A stretch of 64,000 nt of DNA, taken from positions 124,001 through 188,000 of the forward strand of contig NZ_JABUXU010000008.1 in NCBI RefSeq assembly GCF_014897675.1, in the 5' to 3' direction. This DNA is from Advenella sp. FME57. GTDB lineage: Bacteria > Pseudomonadota > Gammaproteobacteria > Burkholderiales > Burkholderiaceae_B. Shown piece after piece: positions 17,787-26,892 of this stretch. The translations under genes were made by a program, and so were the position numbers. Each line of letters opens with the position of its first letter. Positions within the stretch are counted from its first letter, which is position 1. The notes under the pieces are model-generated. The model was not told the DNA's origin, made no database searches, and worked only from the letters and a program-made list of their open reading frames with translations.

Positions 17787-18593
17787 ATGCCAGAAAATAG
17801 CCATCTAACCACTTCGGGTTTACCCAAGGGGAGTGATCAGTTTGTAGAGGCCTTTGCTCGGGGATTGTCTGTCATCAAGGCGTTTGGGCCTAACCATCAA
17901 TTTCTTACGCTCAGCGAGGTGGCGCAGCGTACCGGGCTGACAGCAGCAGGTGCGCGCAGGCTGCTTTACACCTTGATTACATTGGAATATGCACGTGTTG
18001 ATAATCGCAAATTCAGCCTGACGCCTGCCGTGTTGGAGTTGGGCTATGCATACCTGGCAGCACTTCCGTTATGCGACCTGGCTCGGGTGGCGGTCGATGA
18101 GTACATGGAGAAAACAGGGGAAATTTGTACCGTATCAGTCATTGATCGCAACGAGATTGTGTATGTTGCGCGCGCTGAAATGCCAAGTCCGCTGTCCCGG
18201 CGTCTGGGCGTGGGGGAAAGGCTTCCCGCCCATGCGACCTCAAGTGGGCAGGTATTATTGGCCAGTATGGGAAGTGATAGTCTTGACGCATATCTGGCGC
18301 AGGCGCCGTTCGAGCGCTTTACCAAATTTACAATTATTGAAGCTACGCCGCTGAAGAAAGCGATCAATCATGCGGGCAAACAAGGATATGCCTTGGCGAA
18401 TCAGCAGTTGGAGCTGGGCATTTGCGGTTTGGCCGTGCCGATCAGGGATGACAGGAACAAAATAGTGGCGGCGCTGACAACCAGTCTTAATCTGGCACGT
18501 CATGAGTATGAGTCGATACTGGAAAAATTTTTACCGATCATGCAGCAAACCGCAAAGAACATCAGCCGAGGACTTGGCCATCAATTGACTTAA
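17787..18593 (+). CDS. IclR-family transcriptional regulator
   Basis: 268 residues from ATG 17787 (MPENSHLTT), preferred over ATG 17775 because GGAA lies at good spacing and the earlier ATG overlaps an operator-like repeat. Winged helix at about residues 20-80 (LTLSEVAQRTGLTAAGARRLLYTL) and IclR effector domain (RLGVGERLPAHATSSGQVLLAS, LGICGLAVPIRD). It resembles PcaR/PobR-type IclR members. Divergent from the TauD-Bug pair, which it probably controls. The stop is followed by a convergent Bug gene. Confidence 0.9.
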   Translation: MPENSHLTTSGLPKGSDQFVEAFARGLSVIKAFGPNHQFLTLSEVAQRTGLTAAGARRLLYTLITLEYARVDNRKFSLTPAVLELGYAYLAALPLCDLARVAVDEYMEKTGEICTVSVIDRNEIVYVARAEMPSPLSRRLGVGERLPAHATSSGQVLLASMGSDSLDAYLAQAPFERFTKFTIIEATPLKKAINHAGKQGYALANQQLELGICGLAVPIRDDRNKIVAALTTSLNLARHEYESILEKFLPIMQQTAKNISRGLGHQLT

Positions 18594-18723
18594 TGGCTGG
18601 CATGACTTGGGTCGATCGCCGATCGTGTTACGGAACAAGCCAGCGCCGCCGAAAGGCTTGACTGACTTATCCACGATCTTCCCAGGTGTATCTATTGGTT
18701 TTATATGGCGGTTGCGGGATTAT

Positions 18724-19701
18724 TTAATTTGCAAGTTTAATTTCTGCATCACGGATGAGTTTCCCCCAGGAGTCATGCTCGGATCGGGCGAAGCTGTCCA
18801 ATTGCTGCTGACTCATTGGCATGGGCTGGATCCCAATTTCAGAGAATTTTTTCTGGATTGTGTCTGAAGTAAGTGCATCATTGAGCGCTTTGTTCAGAAT
18901 GTCCAGTTTGTTCTTTGGTAGGCCTTTCGGTCCCACAAGGCTTTGCCAGGCGTAGGCTTCGAAACCTTTGATGCCTGCTTCATCAAAGGTGGGCACGTCG
19001 GGCAAGATGTCCAGTCGCTCTGGTGTCGCGACGGCCAGCACTTTCATTTTCTTTGCCTGAATCATGGAAATGGAGGGGGGCAAATCGACGAATATTGAAT
19101 TGACCTGACCACTGACAAGATCCTGCACTGCCGGTGCTGAGCCTTTGTATGGTACATGTAACAGATTCAGTTTCTGCTTGTGGTTGAATAATTCAAGTGC
19201 CATATGTAAGGGTGAGCCATGGCCCGACGAAGCTGATGTGATCTTACCCGGTTCCTTGTTTACCATGTCTACGAACTGAGACAGGTTATTGGCTGGAAAA
19301 GAATTGTTTACCGCCAGAACAATAGGCATTTTTCCAAGACCTCCGATAAAAGAAAAGTCTTTCATCGCGTCATAGGTAAGCGATTTATATAAAGCAGGAT
19401 TGAACGCCAGTGTTCCGGAATCAACCGTGCCAATGGTATAGCCATCTGGCGTAGCACGAGCAATTGCTGTGGCGCCAATAATGCTTGCTGCACCGGGTTT
19501 ATTGTCAATCACGATTGTTTGTTTCAGGGCTTTACCCATTTCCGTGGCCAAGTGTCGTGCCATGACGTCTGTTGTGCCGCCTGCGCTGTACGGTACGATC
19601 CAGCGGATTGGCTTATTGGGAAAGGTTTCGGCCTGGGATTGAGCGGAAAACAGCAGCGTAAAGCCTATTGCTACGGACTTGATTAATTGGATTTTTTTCA
19701 T
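18724..19701 (-). CDS. Bug/TctC-family periplasmic substrate-binding protein
   Basis: 325 residues. Signal peptide ending SQAET, then FPNKPIRWIVPYSAGGTTDVMA, VIDNKPGAASIIG, VPYKGSAPAVQDLVSGQ and LPDVPTFDEAGIKG. AAGGAG precedes the ATG. It is 26 bp downstream of an RpiR-type regulator that is divergent from iolC/iolB, so this protein may deliver inositol or a related sugar acid; that is inferred from position only. Confidence 0.9.
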   Translation of the reverse strand: MKKIQLIKSVAIGFTLLFSAQSQAETFPNKPIRWIVPYSAGGTTDVMARHLATEMGKALKQTIVIDNKPGAASIIGATAIARATPDGYTIGTVDSGTLAFNPALYKSLTYDAMKDFSFIGGLGKMPIVLAVNNSFPANNLSQFVDMVNKEPGKITSASSGHGSPLHMALELFNHKQKLNLLHVPYKGSAPAVQDLVSGQVNSIFVDLPPSISMIQAKKMKVLAVATPERLDILPDVPTFDEAGIKGFEAYAWQSLVGPKGLPKNKLDILNKALNDALTSDTIQKKFSEIGIQPMPMSQQQLDSFARSEHDSWGKLIRDAEIKLAN

Positions 19702-19727
19702 CTTGGTCTCCTTTTTTAACGAGGTAA

Positions 19728-20555
19728 TTATTTGACTTGCTCAGTTGTTTCCAGTTTGTAGGCAAGAGATAAAAACAGAATTTGTGCCAAACACGTAGTT
19801 GCCGTCAGCGTTCTGAAGGATAGGGTCTGGTTATCTGTAGAACACAGCAGAAGATTTGTGAAATGACTGATGGGAGATAAGGCACTGTCGCTGATAAGTA
19901 CGATTTTTGCACCTGAGTCTTTTGCGTGACGAAGACAATTTTGGGTTTCTCCTGCATATGGTGCAAAGCTGATGGCAAGTAATACATCCTCGCTATTCAT
20001 CGTCCGCATGTATTGTTCCGGAACTCCGCCAAGCCCGTTGAGAAAAACGACTTCCCGTTCAAGATTCTGTAATGCATAGACCAGATAGGAAGCGATAGGC
20101 AGCGATCGTCCCATGCCTGCAATATAGATTTTTCGTGCCTGAGCAAGCGCTGTAGCAGAGTCGTTCAGTATGGTCTGATCCAGACTACCCTGCAGATCCT
20201 CCAGGCTTTTTATTCCGCTGGAGACCAGTTTGTCGGTCAATGTCAGGGAATCATGGGCGTTGTCATCGGAAAGTTCCTTGCGGATGCGTTCCCGATATTG
20301 TTGATGCTTGGGAATAACGGTGAGCAATTGGTCCGTAAAAACAGACTGCATGTCACTATAGCCCTTGAAACCAAAACGCTGGGCGAAACGAACGACAGCC
20401 GAGGATTGCACAGCACAGGCCTGGGCAATGTCCTGTACCCGCAATACAGGAATTTCATCCTGATGGCTTTCGACAAAGGTGGCAATCACCTTGAGTTGCT
20501 TTGGCAAATCGTTGTACTGACTGACCAACGCGTTCAAAAATTTTTCCGCAGTCAT
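19728..20555 (-). CDS. MurR/RpiR-family regulator, IolR-like
   Basis: 275 residues. N-terminal HTH_6 domain (about 1-77, VQDIAQACAVQSSAVVRFAQRFGFKGY) and C-terminal SIS sugar-phosphate-binding domain (about 120-255, YIAGMGRS, VLLAISFAPYAGET). RpiR proteins of this type often control inositol genes (IolR) by sensing phosphorylated intermediates. It is divergent from iolC-iolB and followed by a Bug gene; a GGAA-N6-TTC(C/T) site lies in the shared promoter region. IolR is the most likely role. Confidence 0.85.
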   Translation of the reverse strand: MTAEKFLNALVSQYNDLPKQLKVIATFVESHQDEIPVLRVQDIAQACAVQSSAVVRFAQRFGFKGYSDMQSVFTDQLLTVIPKHQQYRERIRKELSDDNAHDSLTLTDKLVSSGIKSLEDLQGSLDQTILNDSATALAQARKIYIAGMGRSLPIASYLVYALQNLEREVVFLNGLGGVPEQYMRTMNSEDVLLAISFAPYAGETQNCLRHAKDSGAKIVLISDSALSPISHFTNLLLCSTDNQTLSFRTLTATTCLAQILFLSLAYKLETTEQVK

Positions 20556-20598
20556 TGAGAGTTTATGTAGTGTGGTTAGGTTGTATTGTAATGCAATT

Positions 20599-20612
20599 GG
20601 AATAATAATTCT
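20599..20612. promoter_or_regulatory. candidate IolR/RpiR operator
   Basis: GGAA (20599-20602), TAATAA, TTCT (20609-20612) in the RpiR-iolC intergenic region. It differs by one base from the GGAA-N6-TTCC motif that I recall for rhizobial IolR; this match is from memory. Confidence 0.45.
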
Positions 20613-20701
20613 ATTAATTTAAAAAATAGAAATATTGTTGCATTTTTCGCCAGATGTCGCTAAAGTGGCGCTTCAGCTTCCATTGGCAGGTTTAAAGAAA
20701 A

Positions 20702-22663
20702 ATGACCGTAAACAAGCATCTTCGTTTTCAGGAAAATAGAGATTTTGACGTGATCTGTCTGGGACGGCTAGCCGTAGATTTATATGCGGAACAAATCGGT
20801 GCCAAACTTGAGGATGTTCATTCATTTGCCAAGTACCTCGGAGGTTCTTCAGGCAATATCGCATTTGGAACAGCCCGTTTAGGCTTAAAGTCATCCATGC
20901 TGACCAGAGTGGGTGACGATCATATGGGCCGATTCCTGACACAAACACTGGAAAATGAAGGATGCGACACCAGTCACGTGCGCGTCGATCCACACAGGTT
21001 GACTGCTTTGGTGCTGTTGGGCATTAAAGACAGGGACACGTTCCCTTTGGTTTTTTATCGTGAAAATTGTGCAGACATGGCCGTTTCAGAAGCAGATTTT
21101 TCGGAAAGTTATATTGCGTCTTCAAGATCACTGCTCATTACCGGAACCCATTTATCCAATCCAGATGTATTGCGTACCAGTCAGATAGCGCTGAAGTATG
21201 CTCGAAAGCATGATGTTAAAACGGTACTCGATATCGATTATCGTCCCGTATTATGGGGTCTGACGGGCCAAGCAGATGGGGAAACCCGGTATATCGCAAG
21301 TGAAGCCGTATCGGCAAAACTGCAGCAAGTGCTGGGTGAATTTGATTTGATCGTTGGCACAGAAGAAGAAATCCAGATTGCCGGTGGTGCCTCTGATATC
21401 GTTGACGCACTCAAGGCTATTCGCCGGGTGACCGCAGCGACTATTGTGCTTAAAAGGGGGGCTGATGGTTGCAATGTTTTTGAACATGAAATACCAGATC
21501 AATTCCCACCTGTTTATCCGACATTCAAAGTGGAAGTATTTAATGTGCTGGGGGCAGGTGATGCCTTCATGTCAGGATTGCTCAAGGGATGGATTGATGG
21601 GGACAACTGGGAACAAACATGTCGTCTGGCCAATGCTTGTGGTGCACTCGTTGTATCCAGACATGGATGCGCACCGGCGATGCCAACGCTTGCTGAACTG
21701 GATTACTTTTTTTCGCGAGACAGGAGCAGGGAAAACCTGGAAAAAGACGAACTGTTGCACAGATTGCATCGAGTCTCCCGCAAGCGTAAGGAACTGAAGA
21801 ATATTTTTGTTTTTGCATTTGATCATCGCAGCCAACTGATTGAGTTGGCCGACCAAGTCGGTGTTGATCAGAAGAAAATATCAGCATTGAAATCGCTGTT
21901 TGTTCAAGCCGTCAGTGAGTCTGAACAGAAATACCGCCACTGTCTCGGGCCAAATGATGCAATAGGTATTCTCGCTGACGAGCGATTAGGACAGGATGCG
22001 CTTAATGAAGCGACTGGACGCGGCTGGTGGATCGGACGGCCAGTAGAGTTGCCGGGGTCCATGCCTATCGAGTTCGAATACGGACGTAGCGTCGGCTCGA
22101 ATCTAAGCCACTGGCCGAACGAGCATATTGTCAAATGCCTTGTTTATTACGACGTCGATCAACCGACATCGATGAGAGATGAGCAGGAAGCACAGATGCT
22201 GTCGCTCTATCAGGCTACGCAGAGCAGTGGTCATGACTTGCTGCTGGAAATCATTCCGCCAAAAGATGAGACCAAAAGCCGGGATGAGCAAATTATCCGT
22301 GCCATCGATCGCTTATACGAAATTGGTATTCTGCCAGACTGGTGGAAAATTGAAGCCCTGTCTTCGGGTGGTTGGCAAATGCTGGACGAGCTCGTTAAGA
22401 GGACAGATCCGTTTTGCAAGGGTGTTGTTCTGCTTGGACTGGCAGCGCCGCTGGCAACGATTGCGAAGAGTTTTGATGTGGCAGCCAAATGGTCTTTGTG
22501 CAAGGGCTTCACTGTGGGGCGATCGATCTTTCATGAACCTAGCAAAGCCTGGCTGGAAGAATCAATCAACGATGACCAGTTAAAAGATTTGGTACGGGAA
22601 AATTTCGAATTTCTGTTTGAGGCCTGGCTTGCTGCCAGATCGGGACAAGAAGGGGAACGTTAA
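20702..22663 (+). CDS. iolC: 5-dehydro-2-deoxygluconokinase with DUF2090 domain
   Basis: 653 residues. The N-terminal half (about 1-335) is a PfkB sugar kinase (DVICLGRLAVDLYAEQIGA, GGSSGNIAFGTARLG, catalytic GAGDAFMSG) that phosphorylates 2-deoxy-5-keto-gluconate in myo-inositol breakdown. The C-terminal half (about 345-650) is the DUF2090 aldolase-like domain (IFVFAFDHRSQL) found fused to IolC in many Proteobacteria. The length fits this fused form. The start of iolB overlaps its stop (TAATG). Divergent from an IolR-like regulator. Other iol genes (iolD, iolE, iolG, iolA) are not in the window. Confidence 0.92.
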   Translation: MTVNKHLRFQENRDFDVICLGRLAVDLYAEQIGAKLEDVHSFAKYLGGSSGNIAFGTARLGLKSSMLTRVGDDHMGRFLTQTLENEGCDTSHVRVDPHRLTALVLLGIKDRDTFPLVFYRENCADMAVSEADFSESYIASSRSLLITGTHLSNPDVLRTSQIALKYARKHDVKTVLDIDYRPVLWGLTGQADGETRYIASEAVSAKLQQVLGEFDLIVGTEEEIQIAGGASDIVDALKAIRRVTAATIVLKRGADGCNVFEHEIPDQFPPVYPTFKVEVFNVLGAGDAFMSGLLKGWIDGDNWEQTCRLANACGALVVSRHGCAPAMPTLAELDYFFSRDRSRENLEKDELLHRLHRVSRKRKELKNIFVFAFDHRSQLIELADQVGVDQKKISALKSLFVQAVSESEQKYRHCLGPNDAIGILADERLGQDALNEATGRGWWIGRPVELPGSMPIEFEYGRSVGSNLSHWPNEHIVKCLVYYDVDQPTSMRDEQEAQMLSLYQATQSSGHDLLLEIIPPKDETKSRDEQIIRAIDRLYEIGILPDWWKIEALSSGGWQMLDELVKRTDPFCKGVVLLGLAAPLATIAKSFDVAAKWSLCKGFTVGRSIFHEPSKAWLEESINDDQLKDLVRENFEFLFEAWLAARSGQEGER

Positions 22664-23469
22664 TGACATTGAAAGTGAAAGCAAGTATTGATACCCTGGT
22701 GGCGGATGTGCCAATGGGCGCGAGCGGACTGACTTATGTCGGCTTTCAGGCGTATCGGTTCGATGAGCCGCAAACCAGGGTATTTCGCAGTGAGGCCAAT
22801 GAACTGTGTCTCGTTATTCTCAGTGGTAAGGCGTCGCTGCAGGTCAAAGGGCCGGATGGCACTTATCAATGGGACGATTTGGGTGACCGTATTTCGGTTT
22901 TCGAGGAAAAGTCCCCTTATGCCGCATACATTGCTCCGTATTCAGAAGTGCTGGTAACAGCACAGCGTGGTTGTGAGCTGGGGGTTGCGACGGCTCCTGG
23001 AAACAATGGGCAATATCCTTCCCGGCTGATTCGGCCAGAAAGCATGAAAAGGTCTAGTCGTGGGCAAGGAAGTAATACACGGCATGTATGCGATATCCTT
23101 CCTGAAACCGAACCGGCTCATAGCCTGTTGGTTGTCGAAGTCATCACGCCACCGGGAAATTCTTCAAGCTATCCGCCTCACAAGCATGACCGTGATGCCA
23201 TTCCGAAAGAAAGCGCATTGGAAGAAACGTATTACCACAGACTGAACCCACCCCAGGGTTTCGCATTCCAGCGGGTATATACGGACAATCGTGATATTGA
23301 TGAGGCGATCTGTGTTGAGAACCATGATGTCGTCAAGGTTCCCAAAGGCTATCATCCTGTAGTAGTACCGCATGGTTATACATCATATTATTTGAATGTA
23401 ATGGCCGGACCTAAAAGAGTGTGGCATTTTCATAATGATCCTGAACATGAATGGATGCTAAAGGGTTGA
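22663..23469 (+). CDS. iolB: 5-deoxy-glucuronate isomerase
   Basis: 268 residues, the usual size for IolB, a cytoplasmic cupin that isomerises 5-deoxy-D-glucuronate to 2-deoxy-5-keto-D-gluconate, the substrate of IolC. Seen: an N-terminal cupin half and the metal-binding PPHKHDRD motif, EETYYHRLNPPQGFAFQRVYT, and the C-terminal GYTSYYLNVMAGPKRVWHFHNDPEH, all typical of IolB. The ATG overlaps the iolC stop, showing tight coupling. After its stop lies only the degraded end of another gene. Confidence 0.93.
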   Translation: MTLKVKASIDTLVADVPMGASGLTYVGFQAYRFDEPQTRVFRSEANELCLVILSGKASLQVKGPDGTYQWDDLGDRISVFEEKSPYAAYIAPYSEVLVTAQRGCELGVATAPGNNGQYPSRLIRPESMKRSSRGQGSNTRHVCDILPETEPAHSLLVVEVITPPGNSSSYPPHKHDRDAIPKESALEETYYHRLNPPQGFAFQRVYTDNRDIDEAICVENHDVVKVPKGYHPVVVPHGYTSYYLNVMAGPKRVWHFHNDPEHEWMLKG

Positions 23470-23529
23470 GCCATAAAATCGTTCAGAAAATTCCCGATCT
23501 TTCTCAACGAAATGGCCATGTTGTCGATT

Positions 23530-23657
23530 TATATGGCGCGTTGCCGGTTTCGCATACATTCGAAGTCGTGCCGGGTTTAGGGCATGAGGGCCCGCGTATC
23601 TTGCGCTCGCCGGCCGGGTTGCGTTGGATTTTCGATGTACGCAAGGCGGCGCGTTAA
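23530..23657 (+). pseudogene. C-terminal remnant of an alpha/beta hydrolase
   Basis: The frame after iolB reads ALPVSHTFEVVPGLGHEG followed by PRILRSPAGLRWIFDV and a stop. This looks like the end of an alpha/beta-hydrolase or esterase (catalytic-His loop PGLGHEG). No upstream part, start or nucleophile motif exists; the preceding bases belong to iolB. It is therefore a truncated leftover, probably from the rearrangement that joined iolB to the following cassette. Confidence 0.5.
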
Positions 23658-23680
23658 CCGGGCGTCAGACGCGCGCCTGT

Positions 23681-24772
23681 TTAATCCGGTCTGAACGAGA
23701 TGCCTGCCAGGTCCAGCACGGTGTCAGTCAGTGGCGGATCCGGCAGGTGGATCGCGCCGCCTTCAAGCCAAAGGGCATGCTTCAGCGGGCTGGCCGTCAG
23801 GCCGAGATAGAAGGTCTGTTCGGCAGGAAAAGCATCGAGTCCGACGGGGCAACTGGCGGCCCATTGCAGATTGATCAGGGTGCCAAGCGCACTTTCTGCA
23901 TAAATGCCGACTGTGGTTTTTGCACCGTGTTGGGCAGCCCGCTGGCGGATGCGCTGTGCTTCACCCATGCCGATTCGCCCAGGCTTGGTGCTCAGCGCCA
24001 GGGCGCCTGCCTGTAAAAAACGTTCCGCATCCTGTTCAGTGGTACAGGCGCGATCAATCAAAATCGGCAGTGGCGACTGCCGTTGCAACGATTCAAATAA
24101 TGATAACGATTCGAGCGGGCAGGGGTCCTCGACGTATTGAACGCCGCAAGCAGCTAATTGTTCCAGATAGTGCGGCGTTTCGGCGGGCGTGTATTGGCTG
24201 TTGGCATCCACCACATACCGGCAGTGGGCTGGCAGGGCGTCGTGTAAGGCGCGAAGCACCGCGAGGTCGGTCTTAACACCTTGTCCGCCCTTGACTTTAA
24301 AACTGCAGAGGCCATGGCGCGTGTATTGCTCCAGGGCTTGCGCCACCATTCGCGCGGGGGATTGCCGGGTCAGTGTCCAGGCAACGTCAATCTTGGATTG
24401 TCCCTGCGTAAAGCGCCAGCATGGCTGTTGATGGGCCGCCGCGCGCAGCAGCAGGGCGGCGGTTTCGATCATGCCCTTGGCGAGCCGGTTTTCGGGAATG
24501 GGCGCAAGCGACCGGGCCACGGCCTGAGCGTCACTCAAGTCGGTGCCGGCCAATTGCGGTATCAGTATGTCATCAAAGGCGGCCTGCAGCATGGCGGGCG
24601 ATACCCCAGACCAGGTCGCCTTGAGTGTGCCTTCGGCATAGCCGGCCTGTCCCTGTTCGTTGCGCAATGTTAGCAAGGCGTACACGCCTTCATTTTCGAC
24701 CGCGTTGGCCCAACGGATGGTGTGAACGTACGGGATACGGTAAAAGCGCAGCGACCAATCGGCTAACTTCAT
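23681..24772 (-). CDS. enolase-superfamily enzyme, muconate cycloisomerase / mandelate racemase type
   Basis: 363 residues from ATG 24772, which overlaps the stop of the upstream Bug gene (ATGA). TIM-barrel enzyme that abstracts an alpha-proton of a carboxylate. Catalytic elements visible: the KxK motif in SFKVKGG, metal ligands Asp in YVVDANS and Glu in YVEDPCPLES, a third acidic ligand region near LIDRACTTEQD, and a second-face Lys in LSTKPGRIG. KxK plus the opposite Lys is the muconate lactonising enzyme subgroup, which includes cycloisomerases, dipeptide epimerases and N-acyl amino acid racemases. Substrate unknown; coupling to a Bug protein suggests it acts on an imported acid. Confidence 0.87.
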   Translation of the reverse strand: MKLADWSLRFYRIPYVHTIRWANAVENEGVYALLTLRNEQGQAGYAEGTLKATWSGVSPAMLQAAFDDILIPQLAGTDLSDAQAVARSLAPIPENRLAKGMIETAALLLRAAAHQQPCWRFTQGQSKIDVAWTLTRQSPARMVAQALEQYTRHGLCSFKVKGGQGVKTDLAVLRALHDALPAHCRYVVDANSQYTPAETPHYLEQLAACGVQYVEDPCPLESLSLFESLQRQSPLPILIDRACTTEQDAERFLQAGALALSTKPGRIGMGEAQRIRQRAAQHGAKTTVGIYAESALGTLINLQWAASCPVGLDAFPAEQTFYLGLTASPLKHALWLEGGAIHLPDPPLTDTVLDLAGISFRPD

Positions 24773-25743
24773 CAGTTGGTCCTGATTTGGGCGGATTTGA
24801 CAAGTTTTCCCCAAACCTGCATTTCCTGCTCGACATGGGTCTTGAAGGCATCCCCGGTCGTGCCAAGCATTTCGACGCCTTCGGAAGTGAACGTGTCGGA
24901 AAATGTCTTGTTGCGAATGATTTTATTGAACGCGCTGTTCAGTTTTTGAACAATTGCTTTTGGCGTTCCGGCGGGCGCCAGATATCCCCACCAGCCTTGC
25001 GCATCATAGCCGGGCACGGTTTCTTGAACCGTGGACACTTCGGGCAGCGATGACATGCGGTTCTTGCCGGTGGTGGCGAGCGCCTTGACGCGCCCGGGCT
25101 TCAGGTAAGCCATCGAGCCGGGATAGGTGCCGAAGGTTACGTGAACCTGTCCGCTGGCAACATCGTTCAAGCCTTGTGCCAGGCCCTTGTATGGGATATG
25201 CATGATGTCGGTCCCCGTCAGCTCTTTGAGCATTTCACCCATCAGGTGCGCCGAGCTGCCATTACCGGTGGAGGCATAGACGTATTTACCTGGTTCCTCT
25301 TTTACAAGTGAAATAAATTCGGCCACGTTATTTGCCGGCAGTTTTGGCGTGGCGATCATCACATAGGAAGATGTGGCGGCCAGCGTGATGAACTCAAAAC
25401 TCTTGAGCGGATCAAACGGGAGTTTCTTGACCAATGAAGGAAGGATCGAGTGAGCTGCTGCGGCTTGCAGCAATGTGTAGCCATCCGGATCGGCTCGCGC
25501 GACAAACTCGGTGCCAATCGCCGTGCCGGCGCCGGGCTTGTTTTCCACAATGACGGTCTGCTTGAGTTCCTCACCGAGGTATTGCGCCATGCGACGAGCC
25601 AGAATGTCATTGATCGCGCCTGGCGTATACGGCACGATGATGCGAATGGTGCGATTCGGGTAATTGTCGGCGGTTTGCGCCTGGGCTGAAAAAACCGCGC
25701 CGACGGTCAGGGCGAGCAAGGCGAATGGACGAATTTTTTTCAT
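24772..25743 (-). CDS. Bug/TctC-family periplasmic substrate-binding protein
   Basis: 323 residues with a signal peptide (cleavage after SAQAQ), YPNRTIRIIVPYTPGAINDI, VENKPGAGTAIGTEF, IPYKGLAQGLNDVASGQ and LPEVSTVQETVPGYDAQGWW. GAGGAGA precedes the ATG. The stop overlaps the start of the cycloisomerase-type gene by four bases, so both probably serve the same compound. The promoter region upstream carries several GAAACTA repeats. Confidence 0.9.
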   Translation of the reverse strand: MKKIRPFALLALTVGAVFSAQAQTADNYPNRTIRIIVPYTPGAINDILARRMAQYLGEELKQTVIVENKPGAGTAIGTEFVARADPDGYTLLQAAAAHSILPSLVKKLPFDPLKSFEFITLAATSSYVMIATPKLPANNVAEFISLVKEEPGKYVYASTGNGSSAHLMGEMLKELTGTDIMHIPYKGLAQGLNDVASGQVHVTFGTYPGSMAYLKPGRVKALATTGKNRMSSLPEVSTVQETVPGYDAQGWWGYLAPAGTPKAIVQKLNSAFNKIIRNKTFSDTFTSEGVEMLGTTGDAFKTHVEQEMQVWGKLVKSAQIRTN

Positions 25744-25803
25744 ATTTTGTCTCCTCTTCAGAGGTTTTTGTGGTTCTTGTGAACCGTTTGGTTTGGTTTC
25801 AAT

Positions 25804-25933
25804 AAGAAACTATATATTTTGAATTTAAAACCATATAGTTTCTTTTATCAACTATAATTCAGTTGCAATCAACTTTCAACTGGTATTTATATGGTTTCAT
25901 AAAGAAACTATAGATAGATGTATAAAGAAACTA
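25804..25933. repeat. cluster of GAAACTA repeats in divergent promoter
   Basis: Four copies of a short element between divergent genes: AAGAAACTATAT at 25804-25815, its perfect inverse ATATAGTTTCTT at 25833-25844, AAGAAACTATA at 25902-25912 and AAGAAACTA at 25925-25933. A GTTTC-N5-GAAAC inverted repeat is also formed at 25894-25908. The pattern suggests multiple binding sites for one regulator, but no regulator gene lies adjacent. Confidence 0.55.
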
Positions 25934-25974
25934 ATAATTGGCAAGAATTCGATTTAAATCACAAGTGAATATTC

Positions 25975-26805
25975 ATGAATGTTTCGACTTTCAATACATA
26001 CCAGACCATCCATAAAACCGCGACGCGTTGTGAAGAAAACGATGGTCGGCCACAAGCAATCTCCATTGCCTATTGGGTGCGGGGAAAAGGGCCGCTTATT
26101 GTCATGTTGCCGTCGCTGGGACGGGACGTGGAAGACTTCGAGCCTGTTTCGGCGCTCCTGGCTGAGGCTGGCTATCGTGTCGCCTGCCCGAGCCCGCGGG
26201 GCATTGGAGCAAGCACTGGGCGCATGGATAAGCTGACACTGCATGATTTCGGTCGTGATGTCGTGTCGGTGATCGACGCCGAAGGCGGGGAGCCGGCCTT
26301 TGTTGCGGGACATGCTTTCGGCAATTGGACGGCCCGCATTGTCGCCGTTGACCGTCCGGATCTTGTCCGCGCGGTGATTATTCTGGCTGCCGGGCCGCGC
26401 GTGGTAGCGCAAGGACCAGGCGCTGGCCTGTCGCATTGCATGGATCAAAGCCTGGATGTATCTGTGCGACTGGACTGGATCAAAAAGGTGTTTTTTGCCG
26501 AAGCGAGCGATGCGTCCGTTTGGCTGGATGGATGGTATCCTGAAGCAGCCAATGCCCATCGCGCCGCCAAGGCGGCAACACCTATCGACAACTGGTGGGG
26601 AGCAGGCAATGCCAGGATCCTGGATGTCCGGGCGCTGGATGATGCCTTCGCGCCGCAAGAAGCTGGTTGGCAACTAAGCCAGGATCTGGGAACGCAACGG
26701 GTAACGACAGTAGCGATCGCCAATGCAGGTCACGCCTTGCTGCCGGAACAGCCGGTGGCCGTCGCAGAGGCGATTAAAGCGTATCTCAAGGATTTTCAGG
26801 ATTGA
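25975..26805 (+). CDS. alpha/beta hydrolase-fold protein lacking the usual nucleophile Ser
   Basis: 276 residues. Alpha/beta-hydrolase fold: GPLIVMLPSLGRDVEDFEP, GIGASTG and the nucleophile-elbow region FVAGHAFGNWTAR. At the elbow the expected G-x-S-x-G reads G-H-A-F-G, so residue 114 is Ala (codon GCT) instead of Ser. A C-terminal NAGHALLPEQP supplies the usual catalytic His. Either the catalytic mechanism differs, another nucleophile is used, or the protein is non-hydrolytic. It is divergent from the Bug-cycloisomerase pair and shares the GAAACTA-repeat promoter region. The start has only a weak ribosome-binding site. Confidence 0.82.
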   Translation: MNVSTFNTYQTIHKTATRCEENDGRPQAISIAYWVRGKGPLIVMLPSLGRDVEDFEPVSALLAEAGYRVACPSPRGIGASTGRMDKLTLHDFGRDVVSVIDAEGGEPAFVAGHAFGNWTARIVAVDRPDLVRAVIILAAGPRVVAQGPGAGLSHCMDQSLDVSVRLDWIKKVFFAEASDASVWLDGWYPEAANAHRAAKAATPIDNWWGAGNARILDVRALDDAFAPQEAGWQLSQDLGTQRVTTVAIANAGHALLPEQPVAVAEAIKAYLKDFQD

Positions 26806-26892
26806 ATGTAGTCGTTGCAGAAAAATTCGCACTTACAACGCATTGCTCCCAAACAGTCGCGTCCTCTACTCCTTTGAGACAGCAGACCTGTG

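Noticed and set aside
25954-26673. 239-codon frame antisense to the alpha/beta hydrolase gene
   Set aside because: The sense strand holds a recognisable hydrolase fold; the antisense product has no motif.
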